Positions 1 through 6,258 of a stretch of 7,541 bases of DNA are shown here, in pieces; position 1 is the first letter of the stretch; the number at the start of each line of letters is the position of its first letter. Made by a program: the position numbers and the translations under genes. The stretch comes from Verrucomicrobiales bacterium. Its GTDB lineage: Bacteria > Verrucomicrobiota > Verrucomicrobiia > Limisphaerales > UBA9464. Location: positions 1-7,541 of the forward strand of contig DLVS01000652.1 in NCBI GenBank assembly GCA_003445095.1, written 5' to 3'. A model generated the notes under the pieces. It searched no databases. It was not told where the DNA came from and saw nothing but the letters and a program-made list of their open reading frames with translations.

Positions 1-1
1 G

Positions 2-826
2 ATCCAAGAGGCCGACCAGCCAAACGATCCCGCGGCGGCGCTGGCGGCGGTAACCTTGAAAGGCCGGGTGCTCCAACGCATCGAGCCGATCAAGCTGAAG
101 TACCAGGAATTCCTGCGCAATCATCCCACTAACGCTCCCGGTTTCCTGGCTTACGGCAGCTTTCTCAATGACCTAGGAGAAGAAGAAGGCGCCATTGAAA
201 ACTGGGAGAAGGCTCGCCGGCTGGATCCGTCTAATCCCGCCGCTTGGAACAATCTGGCCAATACCTACGCCCATGTCGGTCCGGTCGAGAAGTCGTTTCC
301 CCTGTACGAGGAAGCGATCCGCCTCAATCCGCATGAGCCGGTTTATCTCCACAACTTCGGCACCCTGGTGTTTTTGTTCCGACGCGACGCCACCAACTAT
401 TTCAAATGCGACGAGCAGGCGGTCTTCCAAAAGGCCTTCCAGTTGTACCAAGAGGCGATCGCCCAGGACCCCAACAATTTCCAGCTCGCTGCCGATGTCG
501 CGCAGACCTACTACGGCTGGAATCTTCCGGTCCGCGCCACTGACACCAATTCCGCTGCTCTGCAGACCGAGGCGAGCCTGGCAACGACCGCTTTGAAAGC
601 GTGGACTAATGCCCTGTCCCTCGCCCCCACCGACCTCGAGCGCGAAGGCGTCCAGCTTCATTTCGCCCGCTGGAACATACGGGTGGGTCGGTTCGAGGAC
701 GCGCGGACCAACTTGGCCGGAGTGACCAATGTGGCTCATGCGGGGCTCAAGGAACGTCTGCAGCGGACGCTGGCGGAACGTGAACGGGCGGCCCAAACTG
801 CCTCGCCAAGTTCGCCGGCGAATTGA
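2..826 (+). CDS. Tetratricopeptide-repeat protein (5' end missing)
   Basis: The reading frame is open from the left edge to a TGA at 824-826, so the start lies outside the window; an internal TTG at 56 is a possible but unconvincing start. The visible 274 residues are helical. Window residues about 46-79 and 80-113 form two clear TPR units, with the W-x-x-L-x-x-x-Y spacing and the closing 'LDPSNP' and 'LNPHEP' turns. A third, longer unit (about 114-159) is interrupted by a charged insert before 'AFQLYQEAIAQDPNN'. A further helical pair follows around 160-210, and the C-terminal tail is Ala/Ser/Pro-rich. TPR arrays are protein-protein scaffolds, so the function cannot be named from this part. 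No membrane segment or catalytic motif is visible. The start and any N-terminal domain or signal peptide are unknown. The following gene is 118 bases away on the same strand. Confidence 0.85.
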   Translation: MQEADQPNDPAAALAAVTLKGRVLQRIEPIKLKYQEFLRNHPTNAPGFLAYGSFLNDLGEEEGAIENWEKARRLDPSNPAAWNNLANTYAHVGPVEKSFPLYEEAIRLNPHEPVYLHNFGTLVFLFRRDATNYFKCDEQAVFQKAFQLYQEAIAQDPNNFQLAADVAQTYYGWNLPVRATDTNSAALQTEASLATTALKAWTNALSLAPTDLEREGVQLHFARWNIRVGRFEDARTNLAGVTNVAHAGLKERLQRTLAERERAAQTASPSSPAN

Positions 827-944
827 TCACAAATGTCATTCCGCGCCGTGGTTGTAGCGCGTGCCAATAGACGGTTGGTAATTTTGTCGTTCCGCATTTG
901 ACCGGCCGCGACTTCGTGTTCCCAATCGCGTCCGGCCAAGTCCC

Positions 945-2075
945 ATGAAACCCGCTAGCCTGTTGCTCATCGCTGACAGCGAACGCGACGCTGACATGCG
1001 CTATGCGGTCGGGATGTCGGTGACCGATCCGCTTGTTTATTTGCGCACCGGCGGGCGGTCGGTGGCGGTGCTTCCGGATGTCGAAGTGGCCCGCGCTCGG
1101 ACTCATGCCCAAGTCAATCGCGTGGTGCCGTTGTCGCGTTATTTGCGGCAGGCCGAAAAGCGAGGGGTCAAAAATCCGGGGCTGGCCCATGCGGCGGCGG
1201 GCCTTTGTCGGGAGCTGCGAATAAAGAAATTGACGGTCCCGTTTCAGTTCCCAATTGGGCTCGCGCGGCAACTCCGCAAGTTAGGATTCCGCGTCAAGGT
1301 TCGCGACGGCAGTTTCTTCCCGGAGCGACAGTTCAAGAACGCCTCTGAGGTGAAAATGATCACGGCCACGCTCGGCATGGCCGAGGTGGGAATGGCGGAA
1401 GGCATTCACGCGCTCAAACGCGCCAAAATCGGCAAGGATCGCAAGCTGTACCTGCACGGGGTTCCACTCACGAGTGAGAAGCTGCGAGCGGTCATCGAAA
1501 CAGCGGTTCTCCAAGCCGGTGGGATTGCGACCAATAGCATCGTAGCTGGGGGCGCCCAAGCGTGTGATCCGCACGAGTGCGGTCACGGGCCGCTGTACGC
1601 TCATACCCCGGTGGTTTTGGATATTTTCCCCCGGTCCGCCCGAACCGGATACCACGGAGACATCACTCGGACCGTGGTGCGCGGGCACGCCTCCGACGCA
1701 GTCCGACGCCAGTTCATCACGGTACTCAAGGCGCAAGCGATCGCTTTCACGATGCTGCGCGAAGGAGTGGAAGCGTGTGAGGTTCACGGAGCGGTGGAAC
1801 GTTATTTTCGCTCGGAGGGTTACCGGACCGCCCGGCGGCCGGGCGGCCATATCGGTTTCTTCCACGGCACGGGTCATGGGGTTGGGCTGGAGATCCATGA
1901 AGCACCCCGGGCCAATCGCGCCTCCACTGCCAAATTGCGCGCGGGGCACGTGGTTACCGTTGAGCCAGGTTTGTACTATCCGGAGACCGGCGGTGTTCGT
2001 CTCGAAGACGTCGCGCTCATCACCTCGGGTGAGCCCCAGAATCTGACCCAGTTCGAAAAAGTCCTGGAGATCTGA
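945..2075 (+). CDS. M24-family metallopeptidase (Xaa-Pro aminopeptidase-like)
   Basis: This is a 376-residue protein. Residues about 1-130 form a creatinase/prolidase-type N-terminal domain, and about 135-376 form the pita-bread catalytic domain. All five dinuclear-metal ligands expected for M24 can be placed: D226 (VVLDIFP), D239 (GYHGDITRT), H311 (HGTGHGVGLEIHE), E340 (TVEPGLYY) and E354 (VRLEDV). H307 and H318 match the two active-site histidines of aminopeptidase P. The H311-E340 spacing of 29 is the same as in E. coli PepP. The D226-D239 spacing is 13 rather than 11, which means a slightly longer loop. The family hydrolyses the bond before proline in peptides. There is no signal peptide, so the protein is probably cytoplasmic. 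ATG 945 is the first plausible start after an in-frame TAA at 879, and no good Shine-Dalgarno is seen before it. Dipeptidase (prolidase) activity cannot be excluded. Confidence 0.93.
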   Translation: MKPASLLLIADSERDADMRYAVGMSVTDPLVYLRTGGRSVAVLPDVEVARARTHAQVNRVVPLSRYLRQAEKRGVKNPGLAHAAAGLCRELRIKKLTVPFQFPIGLARQLRKLGFRVKVRDGSFFPERQFKNASEVKMITATLGMAEVGMAEGIHALKRAKIGKDRKLYLHGVPLTSEKLRAVIETAVLQAGGIATNSIVAGGAQACDPHECGHGPLYAHTPVVLDIFPRSARTGYHGDITRTVVRGHASDAVRRQFITVLKAQAIAFTMLREGVEACEVHGAVERYFRSEGYRTARRPGGHIGFFHGTGHGVGLEIHEAPRANRASTAKLRAGHVVTVEPGLYYPETGGVRLEDVALITSGEPQNLTQFEKVLEI

Positions 2076-2213
2076 TCCTGCGAGCGCGCGGGAGATCTTT
2101 GACCGGATCGGTGGAATCAAAATCGCCGCTGTCGAATTGCCATTCCGGCGTGTGCCGATTACTTGTTGGTCGCTAAAACAACGAACGAACTGATTCTGTT
2201 ATCTATGCCACTT

Positions 2214-2219
2214 GAAGGA
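2214..2219 (+). promoter_or_regulatory. Ribosome binding site deciding the zinc peptidase start
   Basis: GAAGGA lies nine bases before the ATG at 2229, an ideal Shine-Dalgarno spacing. It overlaps or is too close to the in-frame ATGs at 2205 and 2220. It therefore favours 2229 over the longer readings that begin at TTG 2163 or ATG 2205. It is the clearest ribosome binding site in the window. Confidence 0.6.
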
Positions 2220-2228
2220 ATGTCGCTC

Positions 2229-2921
2229 ATGTCGTCCGGCTGGATTTTGATCATTCCAGCGATGTTGATCGCGCTTTGGGCGCAGTTCAAACTGCGGTCG
2301 AACTATGCTCACTTTTCCAAGGTGGGTACGGTGCGCGGCTACACCGGTGCCCAAACAGCCCGGGAGATTCTGGATCGCAATGGGATGCCCAACGTGGAAA
2401 TCTACGAAGTCGAGGGAACCCTGTCGGACCATTACGATCCGAGTAAGCGGGCGGTGTTTCTCTCGCGTGAGATCTTCCACGGGAACAGCGTTGCCTCGGT
2501 CAGTGTGGCCGCTCACGAAGTGGGGCACGCGCTGCAACACAAAGCAGCGTATGGGCCACTGGGACTGCGCATGGCTTTGGTACCCGTGACGGGGATTGCT
2601 ACTAACATGGCGATGTTTCTGATTCTCGGCGGCATCTTCCTTAGCGGAGTGCTTGGGCCGATTTCCAACACGCTGCTATGGATCGGGGTGGGGTGTTACG
2701 CGCTCTTGGCCTTTTTCCAACTCGTGACATTGCCGGTGGAGTATGACGCGTCGGCGCGAGCGAAGGAACAGTTGCTGCGTTTGGGAATCGTGGACCCGCG
2801 TGAATCCAGCGGAGTCAGCCGAATGCTCGGTGCGGCCGCCCTAACCTACGTCGCGGCCATGATTTCGGCGGTGCTCGAGTTGATCCGCCTAATCCTGCTG
2901 GCCCGTTCACGGGAACATTGA
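2229..2921 (+). CDS. YugP-like membrane zinc metallopeptidase
   Basis: The protein has 230 residues from ATG 2229, chosen for the GAAGGA nine bases upstream. This start places the N-terminus (a hydrophobic helix at about 4-19, then 'WAQFKLRSNY') as in Bacillus YugP, and the length fits the roughly 225 residues of that family. In-frame TTG 2163 and ATG 2205 would add 22 or 8 residues of unremarkable sequence. The zincin motif HEVGH is at 96-100, inside 'SVAAHEVGHALQH', and E171 in 'PVEYDAS' is the likely third zinc ligand. 'LSDHYDPSKRAVFLS' (about 65-79) is another conserved family stretch. Further hydrophobic segments at about 111-141, 147-168 and 202-225 make this an integral membrane protein. 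The family (Zn_peptidase_2) is assumed to be proteolytic, but its substrates are poorly known. msrA begins five bases after the stop, so the two are probably co-transcribed. The 153 bases before the gene contain no convincing promoter. Confidence 0.9.
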   Translation: MSSGWILIIPAMLIALWAQFKLRSNYAHFSKVGTVRGYTGAQTAREILDRNGMPNVEIYEVEGTLSDHYDPSKRAVFLSREIFHGNSVASVSVAAHEVGHALQHKAAYGPLGLRMALVPVTGIATNMAMFLILGGIFLSGVLGPISNTLLWIGVGCYALLAFFQLVTLPVEYDASARAKEQLLRLGIVDPRESSGVSRMLGAAALTYVAAMISAVLELIRLILLARSREH

Positions 2922-2926
2922 GTCCT

Positions 2927-3559
2927 ATGAATCTTCGGCTGAGTTTGAGTGGTTGGGTTGTGGCGGTTGGCTTCGCCTTCGGCGGGTGGGCTCAAGCGCC
3001 AACGTCGGCGCCGACCACCGCCGCGAAGACGAAAGAAATGGCTACCGTGGGCGGGGGCTGTTTCTGGTGTACCGAGGCAGTCTTTGAGAAACTGCCGGGA
3101 GTTTCCAAGGTCGTCAGTGGTTATGCGGGCGGCCAAGCCGCGAATCCGACGTACAAAGAGGTTTGCACTGGCGAGACGGGCCATGCGGAAGTCATCCAGA
3201 TCGAGTTCGATCCAACGGTCATCACGTACGACAAGTTGCTGGAGGTTTTCTGGCACGCGCATGATCCGACGACCAAGAATCGGCAGGGCGGCGATGCTGG
3301 GACCCAGTATCGAAGCATCATTCTTTACCATTCACCGGAGCAGCACGCGGCGGCCCTGCGTTCGCTGGAGTTGGCGAACGCGCGAGAATTCAATGGCCGA
3401 ATCACCACCGAGGTCGTGCCCTTGGTGAAGTTCTACCCCGCTGAAGACTATCATCAGGATTACTTCAAGAACCATCCCGACAAGCCGTACTGCCAGGCGG
3501 TGATCGCCCCCAAGTTGTACAAGTTGGAAAAGAAGGGTGTGGTTCCGGCCGCGAAGTGA
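2927..3559 (+). CDS. msrA: Peptide methionine sulfoxide reductase MsrA, predicted exported
   Basis: The protein has 210 residues and reduces methionine-S-sulfoxide in proteins. The catalytic motif GCFWC is at 44-48 with nucleophile C45, and E50 follows in 'GCFWCTE'. 'SGYAGG' (64-69), 'GETGHAEVIQIEFDP' (about 82-96) and 'FYPAEDYHQDYF' (169-180) are family signatures, and 'YCQAVIAPKL' (188-197) ends the domain. C48 or C189 could be the recycling cysteine. There is no MsrB domain. Residues 1-24 look like a Sec signal peptide (MNLRLSLSG, then a hydrophobic run ending in GGWAQA), so the enzyme probably works in the periplasm. Cleavage after A22 is more plausible than after A24, which would leave Pro at +1. 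ATG 2927 is preferred to the TTG at 2918 that overlaps the upstream stop, because it gives a clean signal peptide. It sits five bases behind the zinc peptidase gene, and comEC converges from the other side. Confidence 0.95.
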   Translation: MNLRLSLSGWVVAVGFAFGGWAQAPTSAPTTAAKTKEMATVGGGCFWCTEAVFEKLPGVSKVVSGYAGGQAANPTYKEVCTGETGHAEVIQIEFDPTVITYDKLLEVFWHAHDPTTKNRQGGDAGTQYRSIILYHSPEQHAAALRSLELANAREFNGRITTEVVPLVKFYPAEDYHQDYFKNHPDKPYCQAVIAPKLYKLEKKGVVPAAK

Positions 3560-3568
3560 GCGTCGCCT

Positions 3569-6001
3569 TTAAGGCATGACGATGCCTCGCCCGCCTAATT
3601 CCCAATTCGTCCCGTTGGCTGCCTGAGCGGAAATCGCGCCCTTACGGATCCGCAATTCGACGCCGCCGACTTCCGCGATTTCCAACATTCGCCACGAGGT
3701 CGGCGATTTCTGTTTTCGGGGCCGACGATTCGCCCGGGATCGATCCCAGGAATTCTCGTCCGTGACGATCACCAGTTGAGGGCCGATGTGTTCGAGCAGT
3801 CGGTTCAACTCCACTTCTCGGCTGGGAGAAACTGCGGTGACGACCACGTCGATAAGTCCTCGAGTGGGCCGAGTATCCTGGAGTTGTCGCAGGATAGCCG
3901 GGGTCACTCGGGGAAGAATCAAAATCCGAGTTCCAGCGACGGCTCCCTCTAGGATCAATGCCTCTTCCGCCGCCGAACCCAACTTGGAACGCGGTTCCGG
4001 TCCCAAGACTTCCCAACTTCCAATCGCGTCCGCGCGGTGGACTTGCACGATCTCGATTCCACGCTGTTCGGCATCTTTTAGGAGGCCACGGAATATTGGA
4101 GAACGTTGATTGCGCGGCCCGACCACGATTTCGGACGTCGCGATTCGTTTGAGAATGTTCGTCGCCCCGCCTGCATGGGCCGCGTCTGCCTGCGCGATCA
4201 CGAGCCGGGGAATGCGATTCCAACCGTGGGCTCGCAGCCAAGGAAGCACGGCTCGCTCGGCATTGACGACGCCTCCGGAGTTTACGACCAGGTCGTTTCC
4301 TCTACCGGGCGCGTCGACTACGAGCGCCTCCCCGGGCAAGATCGCAAGGGATGTCCACGTCTGGGTCCAGAGAAACCATCCTGCCGCAACAGCAGTAAGG
4401 CTCGCGCCTGCCATCAACCAAATCCGGCGGCGGCTAACGGTCACAATCGCACCCCACGCCGGGGCGAGCAGGAATGCGTAGTAGGCCGCCCACCAGCCGG
4501 GTGCCGGATTGGCCACCGCCCACACTCCCCCTGGCACGCGAGCAAACCAGCGGCTCAAGCCGGTCATGGCTTCCATCCAGAGCCAAGCCCCCGCGTTAAA
4601 GAATTCGGCCACTGATGGACACCAGAGATAGGTGGCGAGCGCGGCGACGTTCGCCGCCAAAGCCAGGCTGGAGAGCGGCACTACCACCACATTCGCCAGT
4701 AGGCTGATGGGACTCAGAAGGTGAAAGTAGTGAATGGTCAGGGGTAACGTCGCGACCAAAGCGGCGGCTGAAATAGCCATTGAGTTGACCAATGCATGAA
4801 GCCCGTCATTGAACGAGTCATGCCACCACGGTCTCAGTGTCTCGGGCAGCATCGGATCGGCGGGAAAGGTGAGGAGACGCTCGCCCCAGGACCCGAACAG
4901 GGGTGCCCACAAGGTGAGTCCGGCGACAGCCGCGAAAGAGAGCTGAAATCCTGCTTGGAATAGTTCGCCGGGATCGATCACCAGGATCACTAGCGCCGCG
5001 AGGGACAGTGAATTCAACACATCGCCCGGGCGGCGCAAAGCCCATCCGCAGACCACAATGCTCATCATCACCGCCGAGCGTACCGCCGACGGTTGCCACC
5101 CGGTCGCCGCGACGTAGAGCCACATGCCGGGCACCACCAACAGGCCGCACCATTCGCGTTGGACCCGGACCAACCGCAGCACCGCAACCCAAACTCCACT
5201 CATCAAGGCGATGTGAAGGCCACTAATCGCGAACACGTGCATCGTCCCCGATTCGACGAAGGCCGAACTCACTGCCGGCGTCAGTGCGGTGCGCCAGCCC
5301 AGGGTCATGGCCCACAGAAGCCGGGTGGATTGGTCATCGGGGAGCCCGGCGGCGAGCGCGCGTTGAGCCCAGGGCAAAAAGGACGCACTCCACGGGCGAG
5401 GTATCGGCGGATCGTCCAGGGTTCGCCAGTCCTGGAATGATTCGGCTTCGAGCAAGTGGGTGATGCCTTGGAACCGGAGCTGAGCGGGATAGTCGAACAA
5501 CCCGGGTGCCTTCGGGCCCGGAACTGCCTGCAACAACCCCACAATTTCCACTCGTTGCCCCGAGAACACCTGGGCGGGAGCTGAGCCGTGCGTTGAAGTG
5601 ATGACCTGGCCTCGAATCGGGCGCCACGAATGACCGTCGATTCGCCACGCCTCGAGGCTCACTGCCACCGTAGTCCGGACGGTGGTCCGTCCGCGAAACT
5701 GGTTCAGTCTTAAGACCGGCATTTCGCTGACCTTTCCGCGAACCTCGACCAAGGCCGGCTGCGTTTGCTCCAGGCGCAAGTCCCATTCAGAAAGCGGTGT
5801 TTGTTCGCTCCACCAGGCCAACCAGCCCGCCGCGGCCCAACCGGCCACGAGGGCGATTAGGTCTCGACCGTGCCTTCGGGCCAACGCGAATGTTCCCGTC
5901 GCGAGGGCAGGGAAGGTCCATTCCCAGCCGGATGCCAACCACTCCGCAATCACGATGCCGCCGGCGAATCCGACCGCTGGGAGCAACCAAGGACGCTTCA
6001 T
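3569..6001 (-). CDS. comEC: ComEC/Rec2-family DNA uptake channel with degenerate C-terminal domain
   Basis: This 810-residue inner-membrane protein is related to the channel that carries single-stranded DNA into the cytoplasm during natural transformation. Two or three N-terminal membrane helices (about 1-65) precede a soluble OB-fold-like domain (about 70-190) ending in the typical 'GLFDYPAQLRFQGI' (167-180). The competence domain (about 225-545) is polytopic and holds the hallmark 'HVFAISGLHIALMSG' (255-269), 'GWQPSAVRSAVM' (301-312) and 'LFQAGFQLSFAAVAGL' (347-362). The C-terminal part (about 550-790) aligns in order with the metallo-beta-lactamase domain of ComEC ('LPWLRAHGW' at 586-594, 'HAGGA' at 609-613). 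However, the metal motifs are mostly lost: Q604 and A608 replace a His and an Asp, P697-R698 stand where a Gly-Asp is usual, and V724-S725 stand where His-His is usual. The start is the ATG at 6001, with only a weak, distant GAGG upstream. No comEA or pilus gene is nearby. Confidence 0.92.
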   Translation of the reverse strand: MKRPWLLPAVGFAGGIVIAEWLASGWEWTFPALATGTFALARRHGRDLIALVAGWAAAGWLAWWSEQTPLSEWDLRLEQTQPALVEVRGKVSEMPVLRLNQFRGRTTVRTTVAVSLEAWRIDGHSWRPIRGQVITSTHGSAPAQVFSGQRVEIVGLLQAVPGPKAPGLFDYPAQLRFQGITHLLEAESFQDWRTLDDPPIPRPWSASFLPWAQRALAAGLPDDQSTRLLWAMTLGWRTALTPAVSSAFVESGTMHVFAISGLHIALMSGVWVAVLRLVRVQREWCGLLVVPGMWLYVAATGWQPSAVRSAVMMSIVVCGWALRRPGDVLNSLSLAALVILVIDPGELFQAGFQLSFAAVAGLTLWAPLFGSWGERLLTFPADPMLPETLRPWWHDSFNDGLHALVNSMAISAAALVATLPLTIHYFHLLSPISLLANVVVVPLSSLALAANVAALATYLWCPSVAEFFNAGAWLWMEAMTGLSRWFARVPGGVWAVANPAPGWWAAYYAFLLAPAWGAIVTVSRRRIWLMAGASLTAVAAGWFLWTQTWTSLAILPGEALVVDAPGRGNDLVVNSGGVVNAERAVLPWLRAHGWNRIPRLVIAQADAAHAGGATNILKRIATSEIVVGPRNQRSPIFRGLLKDAEQRGIEIVQVHRADAIGSWEVLGPEPRSKLGSAAEEALILEGAVAGTRILILPRVTPAILRQLQDTRPTRGLIDVVVTAVSPSREVELNRLLEHIGPQLVIVTDENSWDRSRANRRPRKQKSPTSWRMLEIAEVGGVELRIRKGAISAQAANGTNWELGGRGIVMP

Positions 6002-6100
6002 GGAACGTGGTCCAGCCTCACCGGCGTCCGGCCGTTGCGATATCGCTGAACTTAGCGACGCGTCGACAGCGTGGTCCCGGAAGGGCTATCAGAGCGTCTT

Positions 6101-6134
6101 ACGACCTTTTGTTGCACCTGCAACAAAAGGTCGT
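6101..6134. repeat. Perfect 34-base palindrome (16-base arms, CC centre)
   Basis: The left arm ACGACCTTTTGTTGCA (6101-6116) and the right arm TGCAACAAAAGGTCGT (6119-6134) are exact reverse complements separated by CC. As RNA this would give a stem of 15 bp with a four-base loop. No U-run follows on either strand, so a classic intrinsic terminator is unlikely, and a terminator between divergent starts would be misplaced. It lies 99 bases before the comEC start and 124 bases before the downstream gene. An operator for a dimeric regulator, a dispersed palindromic repeat (REP/MITE-like) or a recombination site remain possible. Confidence 0.75.
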
Positions 6135-6142
6135 CGGCATGG

Positions 6143-6157
6143 TCCGGGCGGCCCGGA
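6143..6157. repeat. Small GC-rich inverted repeat next to the large palindrome
   Basis: TCCGGG (6143-6148) and CCCGGA (6152-6157) are exact reverse complements around a three-base centre. It begins eight bases after the large palindrome ends, so together they form a tandem two-hairpin structure of 57 bases. On its own such a short GC-rich repeat could be chance; the position is what makes it notable. Confidence 0.45.
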
Positions 6158-6258
6158 TGAAGGGGCTAGGAATTCAGGCGACGATTGGTGGAGTGCAGGC
6201 CATTTACGGCAACACCGCTCCTTGCATCCGCGGCGTTCCTTTTTATCCTCCACGGCTT

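Larger units (their letters stand above)
6002..6258. promoter_or_regulatory. Divergent intergenic region between comEC and the dehydrogenase-like gene
   Basis: This 257-base gap must hold the promoters of both divergent genes unless their starts are misplaced. No convincing -35/-10 pair was found in either direction. It contains several inverted repeats: a 10-base palindrome at 6056-6065 (CGACGCGTCG), the large palindrome at 6101-6134 and a small hairpin at 6143-6157. The frame of the downstream gene is open through the entire gap, so an N-terminal extension from ATG 6139 or 6157 is formally possible. The conceptual peptide does not look like a protein N-terminus, though, and would bury the signal peptide. 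Confidence 0.4.

Noticed and set aside
852..882. Possible promoter upstream of the M24 gene (TTGTAG with GGTAAT downstream)
   Set aside because: Each hexamer matches only four of six consensus bases and the spacing of 19 is poor; too weak to annotate.
1828..1846. GC-rich inverted repeat CCGCCCGG/CCGGGCGG inside the M24 gene
   Set aside because: It encodes ordinary residues (around ARRPGG) of the peptidase in a GC-rich stretch, and nothing suggests a regulatory function.
1281..2120. 279-residue minus-strand open frame opposite the M24 gene
   Set aside because: It lies antisense to a gene with complete catalytic motifs, and its translation resembles no family; it is a GC-driven shadow.
2174..2204. 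Possible promoter before the zinc peptidase (TGTTAT as -10)
   Set aside because: There is no acceptable -35 at the right distance, and the -10 matches only four bases.
3572..3587. Perfect 6-base hairpin AGGCAT/ATGCCT at the converging ends of msrA and comEC, a possible bidirectional terminator
   Set aside because: The stem is short, no T-run follows on either strand, and it lies within the last codons of comEC.
6139..6258. N-terminal extension of the PVC-type protein from ATG 6139 or 6157
   Set aside because: The frame is open, but it is also open far into the antisense of comEC, as expected from GC-rich composition. The extension would place the signal peptide internally.
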